From: Acinetobacter sp. WCHA45
GTDB taxonomy: Bacteria > Pseudomonadota > Gammaproteobacteria > Pseudomonadales > Moraxellaceae
NCBI RefSeq assembly: GCF_002165255.2
Contig: NZ_CP028561.1
Span: 186,001 to 250,000 of the forward strand
Length of the DNA stretch: 64,000 bases
Direction: 5' to 3'
Shown here: positions 43,486-54,100 of the stretch, in pieces
Layout: every line of letters starts with the position of its first letter
Position numbering within the stretch: the stretch's first letter is position 1
Position numbers and translations under genes: made by a program
Notes under the pieces: model-generated
Database searches by the model: none
What the model saw: the letters and a program-made list of their open reading frames with translations, nothing else
Told to the model about the DNA's origin: nothing

Positions 43486-44373
43486 TTACCAGTGTTCACC
43501 TGGGAACAAGCGCGCATAGGCACGTTGTACAAGATTTAATTTCTCTTGCTCACCGATAGATGCTGTAGAGCTTGGGAATAAGTTAAAGCCGATCGACATC
43601 AAAATATTATTTACATCCGGTGCAATCGCATAAGTAATTGATGCGAGACGACCTAAGTTGGTTGCGATCTTTTTCGGACGTTTCACAATCGCATAAGCAA
43701 TCAAGTCTGCTGCTTGTTCAGGAGAAAGCGTCGGTACATATTTATAGATTTTAGTTGGTGCAATCATTGGGGTACGCACTAACGGCATATAAATCGAAGT
43801 GATTGCAATTTTGTGTGAGTGAACTTCAGCAGATAAACAACGGCTAAATGCATCCAATGCCGCTTTAGACGCTACATAAGCAGAGAAGCGGGTTGCATTT
43901 GCAAGTACACCAATCGAACTGATATTGATGATTTGACCGTCTTTACGTTGCATCATGTGTGGCAAGATATTCAATACCAAACGTACTGCACCGAAGTAAT
44001 TTAATTGCATTGTACGTTCGAAATCATGGAAACGATCAACAGACTCATGTACAGCACGACGAATTGAACGACCTGCGTTATTCACTAAAATATCGATGTG
44101 ATCAACAGCAGCTAAAATTTCTTTTGAAACTGCATCAATTGATTCCATGTCGTTAAGGTCACATGGAAAAACAGAAGCTTTTCCACCCTCAGCTTCAATC
44201 TCAGCTTTGACTTCATCTAATTTTTCTTTAGTACGAGCAAGCAACAAGACATGAGCGCCAGCTTGAGCAAGATATTTTGAAACTGTTAAACCAATACCAC
44301 TTGATGCACCAGTAACAATGATTGTTTTACCGTCGACTTTTTGTTGAAAAAGTTTTTTAAGTTTTGCGTTCAT
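43486..44373 (-). CDS. acr1: Fatty acyl-CoA reductase Acr1
   Basis: A 295-residue short-chain dehydrogenase of the length of Acinetobacter Acr1, which reduces long-chain acyl-CoA to the aldehyde in wax-ester synthesis. The NADPH motif is VTGASSGIG (about 20-28), then NNAGRSIRRAVHES, and the catalytic Tyr/Lys in SAYVASKAALDAFSRC (about 165-180). The C-terminal segment with MPLVRTPMIAPTKIYKYVP and ARLFPGEHW matches what I remember of the Acr1 protein closely. Monocistronic on the minus strand, with a 250-base upstream region containing repeats. Confidence 0.88.
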   Translation of the reverse strand: MNAKLKKLFQQKVDGKTIIVTGASSGIGLTVSKYLAQAGAHVLLLARTKEKLDEVKAEIEAEGGKASVFPCDLNDMESIDAVSKEILAAVDHIDILVNNAGRSIRRAVHESVDRFHDFERTMQLNYFGAVRLVLNILPHMMQRKDGQIINISSIGVLANATRFSAYVASKAALDAFSRCLSAEVHSHKIAITSIYMPLVRTPMIAPTKIYKYVPTLSPEQAADLIAYAIVKRPKKIATNLGRLASITYAIAPDVNNILMSIGFNLFPSSTASIGEQEKLNLVQRAYARLFPGEHW

Positions 44374-44458
44374 GTACGTGTCCTACATTAATCAAGCTGT
44401 TGTTTGCATTGCCGTCATGGTTGTGATTAGGCACTGCACTTTATTTTGTATGTATATT

Positions 44459-44546
44459 AACCGATATTTTTTGTTTGTCTAGTGTAAATGTTTGAAATTT
44501 AATATCTTTTTAGAGTAAAAACTCTAAAAAAATAAACCGATATTTT
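44459..44546. promoter_or_regulatory. Repeats and AT hairpin upstream of acr1
   Basis: AACCGATATTTT occurs twice as a direct repeat (44459-44470 and 44535-44546), 76 bp apart. Between them TTTTTAGAG and CTCTAAAAA form an AT-rich hairpin (about 44509-44530). They lie 86-173 bases upstream of the acr1 start and could be regulator sites. Confidence 0.4.
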
Positions 44547-44577
44547 AAAAATGATATTATATTTTCCGAATTTTGCA

Positions 44578-44604
44578 TAGAAAAAAAGCCCTATGTTAAG
44601 GGCT
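44578..44604 (-). terminator. Terminator of metY
   Basis: On the minus strand AGCCCT-(6)-AGGGCT followed by a T tract, 18 bases beyond the metY stop. Confidence 0.78.
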
Positions 44605-44621
44605 CATTGATTTCATTGAAT

Positions 44622-45899
44622 TTAAACCTGAGCAAGCGCCTGTTCAAGGTCGGCAATCAGGTCATCAATATGCTCAATACCAATAGACAAGCGCACAAGG
44701 TCTTCACTGACCCCTGCCGATTTAAGTTCCTCTGCATTGAGCTGGCGGTGGGTGGTGGTTGCTGGGTGGCAGGCCAGACTTTTGGCATCCCCAATATTCA
44801 CCAGACGTGTAAATAGCTGTAATGCATCGATAAAACGAGTACTGCCTTCTAAGCCATCTTGTACGCCAAAAGAAAGAATCGCAGAAGGTTTACCTTTCAC
44901 ATACTTTTGTGCCAAATGATGCTGTGGATGGTCACTTAAACCTGCATAATTGACCCATTTTACTTTTGGATGTTGTTTCAAATAATTTGCAACTTTCAGA
45001 GCATTCTCCGTATGGCGCTCCATACGAAGGCTTAAAGTTTCTAAGCCTTGTAAGATCAAAAACACACTCAGCGGACTAATGGCTGCGCCTGTATTGCGTA
45101 GCGGAACAACGCGTGCACGTGCGATATAAGCAGCTTCACCTAGAACTTCAACATAGTTGACCCCATGATAGCTTGGGTCAGGTGTATTTAAGGCTTTAAA
45201 ACGTTCTGGGTATTGACCCCACGGAAACTTGCCGCTATCGACAATCACACCACCGATGCTGTTGCCATGACCGCCAATATATTTGGTGAGGGAATGGATC
45301 ACAATATCTGCACCAAATTCAAATGGCTTGAGCAGGGCAGGTGTTGCCACGGTATTGTCGACAATCACAGGCACACCATATTCATGGGCAATTTTGGCAA
45401 TCGCTTCCAGATCAATGATATTGCCAAGTGGATTACCAATCGATTCAACAAACACCAGTTTGGTTTTATCATCAATAATGGTGCGTAACGCGTCTGGATT
45501 TTGATAATCAAAGAAGCGCACCTCGATGCCCTGTTTTGGCAAGGTGTGTGCAAACAGGTTGTAAGTTCCGCCATACAGGGTTGAAACCGAGGCAATGTTG
45601 TCACCTGCTTCGGCAATCGTTTGAATCGAATAGGTGATCGCTGCCATACCTGAGGCTAGAGCCAATGCACCAATACCACCTTCAAGCGCTGCGAGGCGTT
45701 GTTCGAGTACGGCGGTGGTTGGATTCATAATACGGGTGTAAATATTGCCCTGAACTTTTAAATCGAATAAGTCAGCACCATGTTGTGTATTATCAAATGC
45801 ATAAGACGTGGTTTGATAAATAGGTACAGCAACAGCCTTTGTAGTGGCTTCTGGTGAATATCCCGCATGAATGGCTAAAGTTTCATCTTTATAGGTCAT
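44622..45899 (-). CDS. metY: O-acetylhomoserine sulfhydrylase MetY
   Basis: A 425-residue PLP enzyme that makes homocysteine from O-acetylhomoserine and sulfide. N-terminal block DETLAIHAGYSPEATTKAVA; YTRIMNPTTAVLEQRLAALEGG binds the cofactor phosphate; the PLP lysine is in IHSLTKYIGGHG (about 205-216), and the tail is DLVRLSIGIEHIDDLIADLEQ. The ATG at 45899 gives the family start MTYKDET; an in-frame TTG at 45956 is rejected. No SAM riboswitch was seen in the upstream 300 bases. Confidence 0.93.
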   Translation of the reverse strand: MTYKDETLAIHAGYSPEATTKAVAVPIYQTTSYAFDNTQHGADLFDLKVQGNIYTRIMNPTTAVLEQRLAALEGGIGALALASGMAAITYSIQTIAEAGDNIASVSTLYGGTYNLFAHTLPKQGIEVRFFDYQNPDALRTIIDDKTKLVFVESIGNPLGNIIDLEAIAKIAHEYGVPVIVDNTVATPALLKPFEFGADIVIHSLTKYIGGHGNSIGGVIVDSGKFPWGQYPERFKALNTPDPSYHGVNYVEVLGEAAYIARARVVPLRNTGAAISPLSVFLILQGLETLSLRMERHTENALKVANYLKQHPKVKWVNYAGLSDHPQHHLAQKYVKGKPSAILSFGVQDGLEGSTRFIDALQLFTRLVNIGDAKSLACHPATTTHRQLNAEELKSAGVSEDLVRLSIGIEHIDDLIADLEQALAQV

Positions 45900-46196
45900 G
45901 ATTACATCATCTACGTGAGTTAAATACTGATCGAGTGTAGCCGAAAAGCTATCCAAAATGGTGCATAATTTATGCGATTTATTGCGTTTTTATTCATATA
46001 AACAAAATAATAAGCGATTGAAAGCCATGATTCTGTTTTGAAGACAAAATTGTGTAATGTCTTGAAAAAGAAAATCCTTTGATTGGATGAAACAAAGATG
46101 ATCTTAACTTCATGTTAATCCCGTTTTCAGCGTATAATACGTGCGATTATTTTTCGCTTTTTGCGATTTATTGTTTTTTCAATTGAGGAGTCCTGC

Positions 46197-47858
46197 GTGG
46201 CCCAATATATTTATACGATGAATCGAGTGTCGAAAATGGTTCCGCCGAAGCGCGAAATCTTAAAAGACATCTCTTTATCATTTTTCCCAGGCGCAAAAAT
46301 TGGTGTGCTTGGTTTGAACGGTGCAGGTAAATCTACCTTACTCCGTATTATGGCTGGCGTAGATAAAGATTTCTCAGGTGAAGCACGTGCACAACCAGGA
46401 ATCAAAATCGGTTACTTAGAACAAGAGCCGCCATTAGATCCAACCAAAGATGTTCGTGGTAACGTTGAAGATGGTGTACGTGAAGCACTTGATGCTTTAG
46501 CGCGTCTTGATCAGGTTTTTGCAGAATATGCTGAGCCTGATGCAGATTTCGATGCGCTTGCAAAAGAGCAGGAAAAATTAGAATCAATCATCCATGCTTG
46601 GGATGCACATAATCTGAATAATCAGCTTGAAATTGCTGCAGATGCCTTGAACCTGCCTGCATGGGATGCTGACGTGTCTTTGCTTTCAGGTGGTGAGCGT
46701 CGTCGTGTGGCATTGTGTCGTTTATTGTTGTCTAAGCCAGACATGCTGCTTCTTGACGAACCAACGAACCATTTAGATGCTGAATCAGTATCTTGGTTAG
46801 AGCGTTTCTTGAAAGATTTCCCTGGTACGATCGTTGCGATTACGCATGACCGTTATTTCTTGGATAACGTGGCTGAGTGGATTCTTGAACTTGACCGTGG
46901 CATGGGGATTCCTTATCAAGGTAACTACTCTTCTTGGCTGGAACAAAAGAATGCCCGCCTAGAGCAAGAGAACAAACAAGAAGAATCTTTTGCGAAAGCA
47001 TTGAAAAAAGAACTTGAATGGGTTCGTTCAAATGCCAAAGGCCAGCAGAAGAAAAACAAAGCGCGTATGGAGCGTTTTGAAGAACTTAACTCACGTGAAT
47101 TCCAACAGCGTAATGAAACTTCTGAAATCTACATTCCACCTGGCCCACGTTTGGGTAACAAAGTTGTAGAAGTTGAAGGCATCAGTAAATCATTCGATGG
47201 TCGCTTACTTTACGAAAACTTAACGTTTACTGTACCTCCTACAGCGATTGTGGGTATCGTGGGTCCAAACGGTGCGGGTAAAACCACGCTATTCCGTATG
47301 ATGACTGGCGAACAGCAACCTGATACAGGTACGGTGACTTTAGGTGAGTCAGTTAAAGTGGCTTATGTGGGTCAGATCCGTGACACCTTGGATAACAACA
47401 AAACCGTTTGGGAAGAAGTTTCTGGTGGTTTAGATATCCTCAAAATTGGTGATTACGAAATTGCATCACGTGCTTATATCGGTCGCTTTAACTTTAAAGG
47501 TCAAGATCAGCAAAAACGTGTAGGTGAATTGTCTGGTGGTGAGCGTAACCGCTTACAACTTGCCAAGATCTTACAGTTAGGTGCAAACGTTATCTTACTG
47601 GATGAGCCATCGAACGACTTGGATATCGAAACTTTACGTGCGCTTGAGGATGCAATTCTTGTATTCCCAGGTACTGTGATGGTGGTATCGCATGACCGTT
47701 GGTTCCTTGACCGTATTGCAACGCACATCTTGTCATTTGAGAATGAACAGCCAGAATTCTACACAGGTAACTATGCAGAATACGAAGCATACCGTCAGTC
47801 TCGTTTAGGGGATGCAGCAGCAACTAAACGTACAAAGTATAAAAAGATTACAGGTTAA
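46197..47858 (+). CDS. ettA: EttA, energy-dependent translational throttle ABC-F protein
   Basis: A 553-residue ABC-F ATPase (E. coli EttA 555) that binds the ribosomal E site and gates elongation by ATP/ADP. Two nucleotide-binding domains: Walker A GLNGAGKST and GPNGAGKTT, signatures LSGGERRR and LSGGERNR, Walker B LLLDEPTNHLD and ILLDEPSNDLD. The P-site linker lies between (about 250-320). The start is GTG at 46197 (AQYIYTMNRVSK), preceded by GAGGAG 6 bases upstream. Confidence 0.95.
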   Translation: MAQYIYTMNRVSKMVPPKREILKDISLSFFPGAKIGVLGLNGAGKSTLLRIMAGVDKDFSGEARAQPGIKIGYLEQEPPLDPTKDVRGNVEDGVREALDALARLDQVFAEYAEPDADFDALAKEQEKLESIIHAWDAHNLNNQLEIAADALNLPAWDADVSLLSGGERRRVALCRLLLSKPDMLLLDEPTNHLDAESVSWLERFLKDFPGTIVAITHDRYFLDNVAEWILELDRGMGIPYQGNYSSWLEQKNARLEQENKQEESFAKALKKELEWVRSNAKGQQKKNKARMERFEELNSREFQQRNETSEIYIPPGPRLGNKVVEVEGISKSFDGRLLYENLTFTVPPTAIVGIVGPNGAGKTTLFRMMTGEQQPDTGTVTLGESVKVAYVGQIRDTLDNNKTVWEEVSGGLDILKIGDYEIASRAYIGRFNFKGQDQQKRVGELSGGERNRLQLAKILQLGANVILLDEPSNDLDIETLRALEDAILVFPGTVMVVSHDRWFLDRIATHILSFENEQPEFYTGNYAEYEAYRQSRLGDAAATKRTKYKKITG

Positions 47859-47868
47859 TTTCCTGTCT

Positions 47869-47899
47869 AAAAAAACCAGCTCTCGAGCTGGTTTTTTTA
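47869..47899. terminator. Terminator of ettA
   Basis: AAAAACCAGCT-CTCG-AGCTGGTTTTTTT, 10 bases after the stop. Confidence 0.9.
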
Positions 47900-47977
47900 T
47901 TTTCAGAAATTATAAATACAAATCAAGGATTGTGCGATAAAGCTAAATTTCAGGACGATCTTGTTTTAGTTCGTTTA

Positions 47978-48013
47978 ATGTAATTTTATTACATGTACTT
48001 TATTTGCTATAGT
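47978..48013 (+). promoter_or_regulatory. czc promoter with overlapping palindrome
   Basis: ATGTAAT-TTT-ATTACAT (47978-47994) is a perfect 17-bp palindrome. An extended -10, TGCTATAGT, ends at 48013, and the palindrome covers the place of the -35. This predicts transcription from about 48020 and control of the metal-efflux operon by a dimeric regulator binding here. Confidence 0.6.
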
Positions 48014-48041
48014 GACGCAAATTTTGAACAGTTGGTGTAAC

Positions 48042-48440
48042 GTGCAACGTTCTGCTGTATTTATGACACTCTTGCTGAGTTTGTTCATGTTCCAAAGTTT
48101 TTGGAATGTGGCGGCGGCTTTTTGTGCGCATGAACAGCCGACTGAATATCGTACGTTGAATCATTTTGGGCATCATATCCCTGAAAATTTAGATGTTTCT
48201 GAAAAACATGCAGTAGTTGCAGATCAAGATGCTTCTGATTTACCCATGCCGTTAAGCTTGCAAGATCATCATGACCATCTGCCATCTTGTTTTCATGTGG
48301 TGGTGGCTGAAGTTCAGCAACGTGTAAATGAACCGATGTTGCACAGTCAGGACGTAGAACAAAAATATTACTGGTCCAACTTCTATCAGTCTCCACATCT
48401 TTCAGGGCTAAATCCGCCGCCTTTATCAACCCCGCTATAG
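48042..48440 (+). CDS. czcI: CzcI-like metal-efflux operon leader protein
   Basis: A ~132-residue exported protein at the head of the czc operon. Its N-terminus is a hydrophobic signal (FMTLLLSLFMFQSFW) followed by VAAAFCAHEQ and HFGHH, as in CzcI-family proteins that sit before czcCBA. It has many His and acidic residues (QDHHDHLPSCFH near the middle), fit for metal binding in the periplasm. The GTG at 48042 was preferred to the GTG at 48012 because the latter lies in the predicted -10. The start remains uncertain. The role may be regulatory. Confidence 0.7.
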   Translation: MQRSAVFMTLLLSLFMFQSFWNVAAAFCAHEQPTEYRTLNHFGHHIPENLDVSEKHAVVADQDASDLPMPLSLQDHHDHLPSCFHVVVAEVQQRVNEPMLHSQDVEQKYYWSNFYQSPHLSGLNPPPLSTPL

Positions 48441-48494
48441 GTGGGGTAGCCGAAAAATAGCCCACCGCATTCTTATTACTTTGCGGGGCTTTAT

Positions 48495-49913
48495 ATGTCT
48501 TCTAGTTTAAATCAGCGTATTCATGCAGTTGAGCAGCATACGCGAAAAAATCGTACTCAATTGTCATTGAAGTGGTCAGTGTTGGCACTTGCCTTAAGCA
48601 CTGCTATTTTGAGTCCATCCATTGCCGCAGAATCTTTACTTGATGCAAATCAGCCTGCAACCAAGGCTGCACAACGTAATCTGAATTTTGAGCAAATCTT
48701 GCAGGATGTGAAACAATATCAGGCAGGCACAGGGGTGTGGCAAACGCAGCAAGGAATCGCTGAGGCCAATGTGAAACAAGCCGGGTTATGGTCGAATCCA
48801 AGTATTTCTATTCAGCAAACCGACTTTAGGTCAGGCAAAGACAAAGAGTTGGAATTTGGTGTTTCACAAAAATTAGACATTTTTGGTCAACGTCGTGCTG
48901 CGGTTAAGCTTGCCGATGTACAAGCATCTCAAGTGGGCCTTAATCAGGAACTCTACAATGCGCAACTTGAGTTAGCAGTTAAATATCTATGGTCGCAAGT
49001 CGTGGTGCTAGAGCTGGAACATGATGTGGTTCAGGCACAGTTAAAAACCAGTCAGGACACTTTGGATGCAACTCGCTTAAGACTCAAAGCGGGCAGCATT
49101 GCGCAGGTCGATTTAGATCGTACCTTGATGGCGCATATTGAAAATCAACGGTTGTTTCAACAAACCGAACTCTCTTTAGCCACTGCAAAGCGTCAATTGG
49201 CAAATCTGTGGGGCAGTACCGATAACCGCTTCTCTACTCAGGCAAGCAATGTCTGGCCACAACAAAATGATTTGCAAGATTATTTGCAGAACAATTTATT
49301 TGAGCGTGCTATTCAACTCGATATCGTGCGTCAAAAAGCCAATATCGATTATTTAAAAGTATCCAACCGACCAAATCCAACCGTCAATTTAGGCATGGTG
49401 CAAAGTAAAAGCGCAGAAACCAATTCGACCGATAACAAGTTCCGAGTGGGTATCGATATCCCGTTGAATATTTTTAATCGTCAACAGTATTCATTGCGAA
49501 TTGCCAATGCCAAACAAGATTTACTGGTCAAACAGCAACAGTTTTACAAGCAGCAGAACTTGAATGCGATTCAGACCTTAACAGCAGAGTTGGCGGGATT
49601 GAAACAACAGTTCGATCTCGTCAATCAACGACAAATTCCATTGTCTGAAACGGTACAAGAGAAAATGTTGCTCGGTTTCAAAGTCGGTAAATATGCCATT
49701 ACCGATGTGCAGCAAGCCACCATGCAATTGCAGGATCAACGTTTAAATAAAGTGCAGTTACTCAAGAGTGCATGGCAAAAGCAAATTGATGCAGAAAGTT
49801 TAGCACTAGGAATTGAGCTGAGTATGGTGAGTTCAAGTGATGCCTTAAATCAGATTAATCAAACCCTCTGGAAAGATACCAATAACCTTCCCGCTGTAGT
49901 AGGAGCAGAATAA
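48495..49913 (+). CDS. czcC: CzcC, outer membrane component of heavy-metal efflux
   Basis: A 472-residue TolC-family outer-membrane factor. A signal region (WSVLALALSTAILSPSIAAES, about 28-48) precedes two outer-membrane-efflux repeats with long helices (about 70-260 and 280-460; GLWSNPSISIQQTDFRSGKD is a typical first strand). It forms the exit duct for the CzcA pump. The ATG of czcB overlaps its stop (TAATG). Confidence 0.92.
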   Translation: MSSSLNQRIHAVEQHTRKNRTQLSLKWSVLALALSTAILSPSIAAESLLDANQPATKAAQRNLNFEQILQDVKQYQAGTGVWQTQQGIAEANVKQAGLWSNPSISIQQTDFRSGKDKELEFGVSQKLDIFGQRRAAVKLADVQASQVGLNQELYNAQLELAVKYLWSQVVVLELEHDVVQAQLKTSQDTLDATRLRLKAGSIAQVDLDRTLMAHIENQRLFQQTELSLATAKRQLANLWGSTDNRFSTQASNVWPQQNDLQDYLQNNLFERAIQLDIVRQKANIDYLKVSNRPNPTVNLGMVQSKSAETNSTDNKFRVGIDIPLNIFNRQQYSLRIANAKQDLLVKQQQFYKQQNLNAIQTLTAELAGLKQQFDLVNQRQIPLSETVQEKMLLGFKVGKYAITDVQQATMQLQDQRLNKVQLLKSAWQKQIDAESLALGIELSMVSSSDALNQINQTLWKDTNNLPAVVGAE

Positions 49914-51139
49914 TGTCGACAAATAAATCTAAAAAGCAGTGGTTCTGGGTCATTCTGGTTATTGCCGTTGGCTTAGTCCTGAGCGCGTTATTATTTTTCA
50001 CGGGCAAGAACAAAGCCAGCAGTGATGCAGCAGCTGATAGTCATGGCGAAGGTGAGGAAGGACATACAGAAGGTGAGGCTGGGCAGGCGGAAAGTGAGGA
50101 AGGTAGCTTAAATCTCAGCCCAAAACAGATGACTGAATATGGGGTTAAGCTGGCTCAGGTTGGTGTGGGTGAAGTCGGACAGCAATTTGCTTACCCAGCA
50201 AAACTGGTGACCAATACTGATCAGCAAGCGCATGTTTCAGCAACCTTTGCTGGGCGTGTGGAAAGTGTTAATGCGGTACTTGACCAACAAGTCAAGAAAG
50301 GGCAAGTTTTAGCCACTCTATTTATCCCTGATCTGGTAGATCAGCAGGCTAATTTAAGTATTGCACAAGAAGCTTTAACCCTTGCACAGCAAGATTATCA
50401 ACGTGAAAAACAACTTTGGGAACAAGGGGTTTCTGCACGTCAGGATTATCAACGTGCCTACAATGCCTATCGTCAGGCACAGATTCAGGTACAAGCTGCA
50501 CGTAGCCGCTTATCTGCCTTGGGCGCATCCAGTGGCAGTCAGGGTCGCTATGTCTTGACTGCACCTTTAAGCGGTGTGGTGAGTCTGAAAGATATTGTGG
50601 TGGGAGAGCAAATTACCGCAGATAAGCAGTTATTTGTGATTGATCAGCTGGATCAACTCTGGATTGAGTTTATTTTACCAAGCGTCAATAACATCAATGT
50701 CCAACCAGATCAGCAGATCGAGTTTAAGTCGCTGCAAACCAATAATAGCTTTAAAGCACAAATCCAGACTTTGACCACCGCAGCAGATACGCAGACAGGT
50801 CGTTTGCAGGTGCGTGCCAAAGTGTTAACCCCAGCCAAAGAACTTCGACCTAATTTGATGGTAAACGTGTTATTAGATGGTACGGACAAGAAGCCTGTGC
50901 TTCGTGTTGCCAAAGGGGCGATTCAGCAGATCGAGGGTAAAGCCACGGTTTTTGTCGCTAAGCAAGAGAAAGACCAAATGCATTTCACTCCAACACCTGT
51001 ACAACTGGGTAATTACTCAAGTGATGGGCAGTGGGTGGAAATCCAATCGGGTCTGACTGAAAAGCAACAATATGTCAGTCAAGGCAGTTTCCTTTTGAAA
51101 TCTGAGATCGAGAAGGGAGAGGCTGAGCATGGACACTAA
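49913..51139 (+). CDS. czcB: CzcB, membrane fusion protein of heavy-metal efflux
   Basis: A 408-residue adaptor linking CzcA and CzcC. An N-terminal membrane helix (WVILVIAVGLVLSALLFF, about 13-30) is followed by a His/Glu-rich stretch (SHGEGEEGHTEGEAG, about 43-57), the possible metal-binding segment of Czc adaptors. Next come the lipoyl/hairpin region (GRVESVNAVLDQQVKKGQVL) and beta-barrel domains. It overlaps czcA by 11 bases. Confidence 0.92.
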   Translation: MSTNKSKKQWFWVILVIAVGLVLSALLFFTGKNKASSDAAADSHGEGEEGHTEGEAGQAESEEGSLNLSPKQMTEYGVKLAQVGVGEVGQQFAYPAKLVTNTDQQAHVSATFAGRVESVNAVLDQQVKKGQVLATLFIPDLVDQQANLSIAQEALTLAQQDYQREKQLWEQGVSARQDYQRAYNAYRQAQIQVQAARSRLSALGASSGSQGRYVLTAPLSGVVSLKDIVVGEQITADKQLFVIDQLDQLWIEFILPSVNNINVQPDQQIEFKSLQTNNSFKAQIQTLTTAADTQTGRLQVRAKVLTPAKELRPNLMVNVLLDGTDKKPVLRVAKGAIQQIEGKATVFVAKQEKDQMHFTPTPVQLGNYSSDGQWVEIQSGLTEKQQYVSQGSFLLKSEIEKGEAEHGH

Positions 51140-54100
51140 AGATAAGTTGCAGCTTCCTCCCGCGGAAGGCCTGTTTGATCGGATTATTCAGTTTTCAATC
51201 CGCAATGCGATTTGGGTCATGCTGTTTGTGGTGGCATGGATCGGGGTCGGTATTTATAGCTACCAAAAACTGTCGATTGATGCCGTACCTGACATTACCA
51301 ACGTGCAGGTGCAGATTAACAGTCAGGCGGGAGGATTCACTGCCCCTGAGGTTGAACAACGCATTACTTATCCGATTGAAAATGCCATGTCGGGTATTCC
51401 GAACTTGGAACAAACCCGTTCCATCTCGCGTTACGGCTTGTCCCAAGTCACGGTGATCTTTAAAGATGGTACCGATATCTATTGGGCACGCCAGCTGATT
51501 AACCAGCGCTTACAGGAAGCCAAGAGTGCTTTGCCTGATGATATTGATCCACAAATGTCACCGATTTCAACGGGGCTAGGCGAGATCTATCAATGGGTGA
51601 TCAAGGCTGAACCGAATGCCAAAAAGGCAGATGGTACGCCTTATGAGGCTATGGACCTGCGTGAAATTCAGGACTGGATTGTTCGTCCTCAATTACAACG
51701 TGTGCCAGGTGTTGCTGAAATCAATACCATTGGGGGATATAACAAGACCTATGTGGTTTCCCCCGATCTGAAACGTTTGCAACAACTGCAAATTCCCTTA
51801 ACCGATTTGCAAACTGTACTCACTGAAAATAATGAAAACCGCGGTGCGGGTTTTATTGAAGAAAATGGTCAGCAGCTTACCGTACGTATTCCGGGGATGT
51901 TGAAAACCGTACAAGACATTGAGAATGTCACGGTCAGTACCAAGAATGGCTTGCCGATTCGTGTTGCCGATGTTGCAACAGTTTCGATTGGACATGATCT
52001 GAGAACAGGTGGTGCCACCTATAACGGTGAAGAAACCGTACTGGGTATCGCGATGATGATGATGGGTGAGAACAGTAAATCCATCGCTCAAGCACTCGAC
52101 AGCAAAATGCAGGAAATCAAACGTTCATTACCTGAAGGGGTGGTGGTCGAAACAGTATATAACCGCAGTAACTTGGTTGATAAAGCCATTAAGACGGTGG
52201 CGAAGAACCTGATTGAAGGCGCAATCTTGGTGATTGTGATCCTGTTTGTGTTCTTAGGTAACTTCCGTGCGGCATTGATTACCGCCTGTATTATTCCCTT
52301 ATCCATGCTGTTTACCCTGACAGGGATGGCGGAGCAGAAAATCAGTGCCAACCTGATGAGTTTAGGCGCATTGGACTTCGGTATTATCGTCGATGGTGCG
52401 GTGGTGATTGTCGAAAACTGTATCCGACGGCTGGCAGAGGCTCAACACCATAAAGGTCGACTCCTGACCCGTTCTGAACGCTTTACCGAAGTCTTCTTGG
52501 CGGCAAAACAGGCAAGACGTCCGCTGATTTTTGGACAAATCATCATTATGGTGGTGTATTTGCCAATCTTTGCACTGGCAGGTGTAGAAGCGAAAATGTT
52601 CCATCCAATGGCAATGACCGTGGTCTTGGCCTTGATCGGTGCCATTATTTTATCGGTGACTTTCGTCCCTGCTGCGGTGGCATTATTTGTTACCGGTGAG
52701 GTCAAAGAGAAAGAAAGCCGTTGGATGGCGGCATTAAAAAGCGGTTATAAATCCTTGCTGGATAAAGCCTATGCTTTCCGCTATGTGGTGGTGGCCGGTG
52801 CAGTGACTATTTTGATACTCACCGCTGCGATTGGTTCGCGTGTCGGTAGTGAGTTTGCGCCACAACTGAGTGAAGGTGACTTTGCTTTACAGTTGATGCG
52901 TGCACCAAGTACAGGAATTGAAGAATCACTGAAGATTCAGGAAAGTGTTGAGAAGCAATTACTCGCAGAGTTTCCAGAAATCAAGGCGATCTTTGCCCGT
53001 ACAGGTACGGCCGAAGTGGCAACGGATGTGATGCCCCCTAATATTTCTGATGCAATCGTTTTGTTAAAGCCGCGTGATCAATGGCCAGATAAATCGGAAA
53101 CCATTGACGAGCTTCGAACCAAAATGTTGGCCTATGTTGAGAAAATTCCAGGCAACAACAGTGAGTTTTCTCAGCCGATTGAATTACGTTTCAACGAACT
53201 GATTTCAGGCGTACGTAGTGATATTGGGGTGAAAATTTTTGGTGATGATATGCAGGTTCTGAACCAAGAAGCAGAAAAAGTCGCGCAAACCTTGAGAACG
53301 ATTACTGGTGCAAGTGAAGTCAAAGTCGAGCAGACTGATGGCTTACCTTTGCTCAATGTCGATATCGATCACGCACTGGCTGCACAATATGGTTTATCGG
53401 TGAAATCCATTCAGGATTTGGTTGCTGCCAGTATTGGTGGACAAAGTGTTGGGCAGATTTTACAGGGTGACCGTCGTTTTGATTTTGTGGTGCGTTTGGA
53501 TGATGGGATGCGTACGCCGCAGCAATTGGCGATGTTACCGATTCAACTACCGAATGGTGGTTTGATCAAACTGCAAGACGTGGCAAAAGTGGAGAATATT
53601 TTAGGCTTGGCGCAAGTCAGCCGTGAAAATGGCAAGCGCCGTGTTGTAGTCACCACCAACGTACGCGACCGTGATTTGGGCTCATTTGTGGGTGAAATGC
53701 AGCAGAAATTATCTCAGCAAAAATTACCAAGCGGTTATTGGCTTGGTTATGGCGGTCAGTTTGAAAATCTGGCCTCGGCAAAAGCCAGAATGCAGATTGT
53801 GGTGCCATTGGCATTGCTGATGATCTTTGTTCTGTTGATGGCGGTGTTTAATAACTTTAAAGAAAGCTTGCTGGTATTTAGTGGCGTGCCATTTGCCCTA
53901 TCTGGCGGTTTGGTGGCGCTGTGGTTACGCGATATTCCCTTGTCGATGTCAGCAGGTGTTGGTTTTATTGCGCTCTCTGGTGTCGCCGTGCTGAATGGTC
54001 TTGTGATGCTGAGTTTTATTAAAGAACTTCGTGAGCAGTTTGATGTGCATAAAGCCACATGGCAGGGAGCAATCTTAAGATTACGTCCTGTATTAATGAC

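Noticed and set aside
45900..46196. SAM or other riboswitch upstream of metY
   Set aside because: Looked for a multi-stem leader with a terminator; only divergent promoter-like AT-rich sequence is present.
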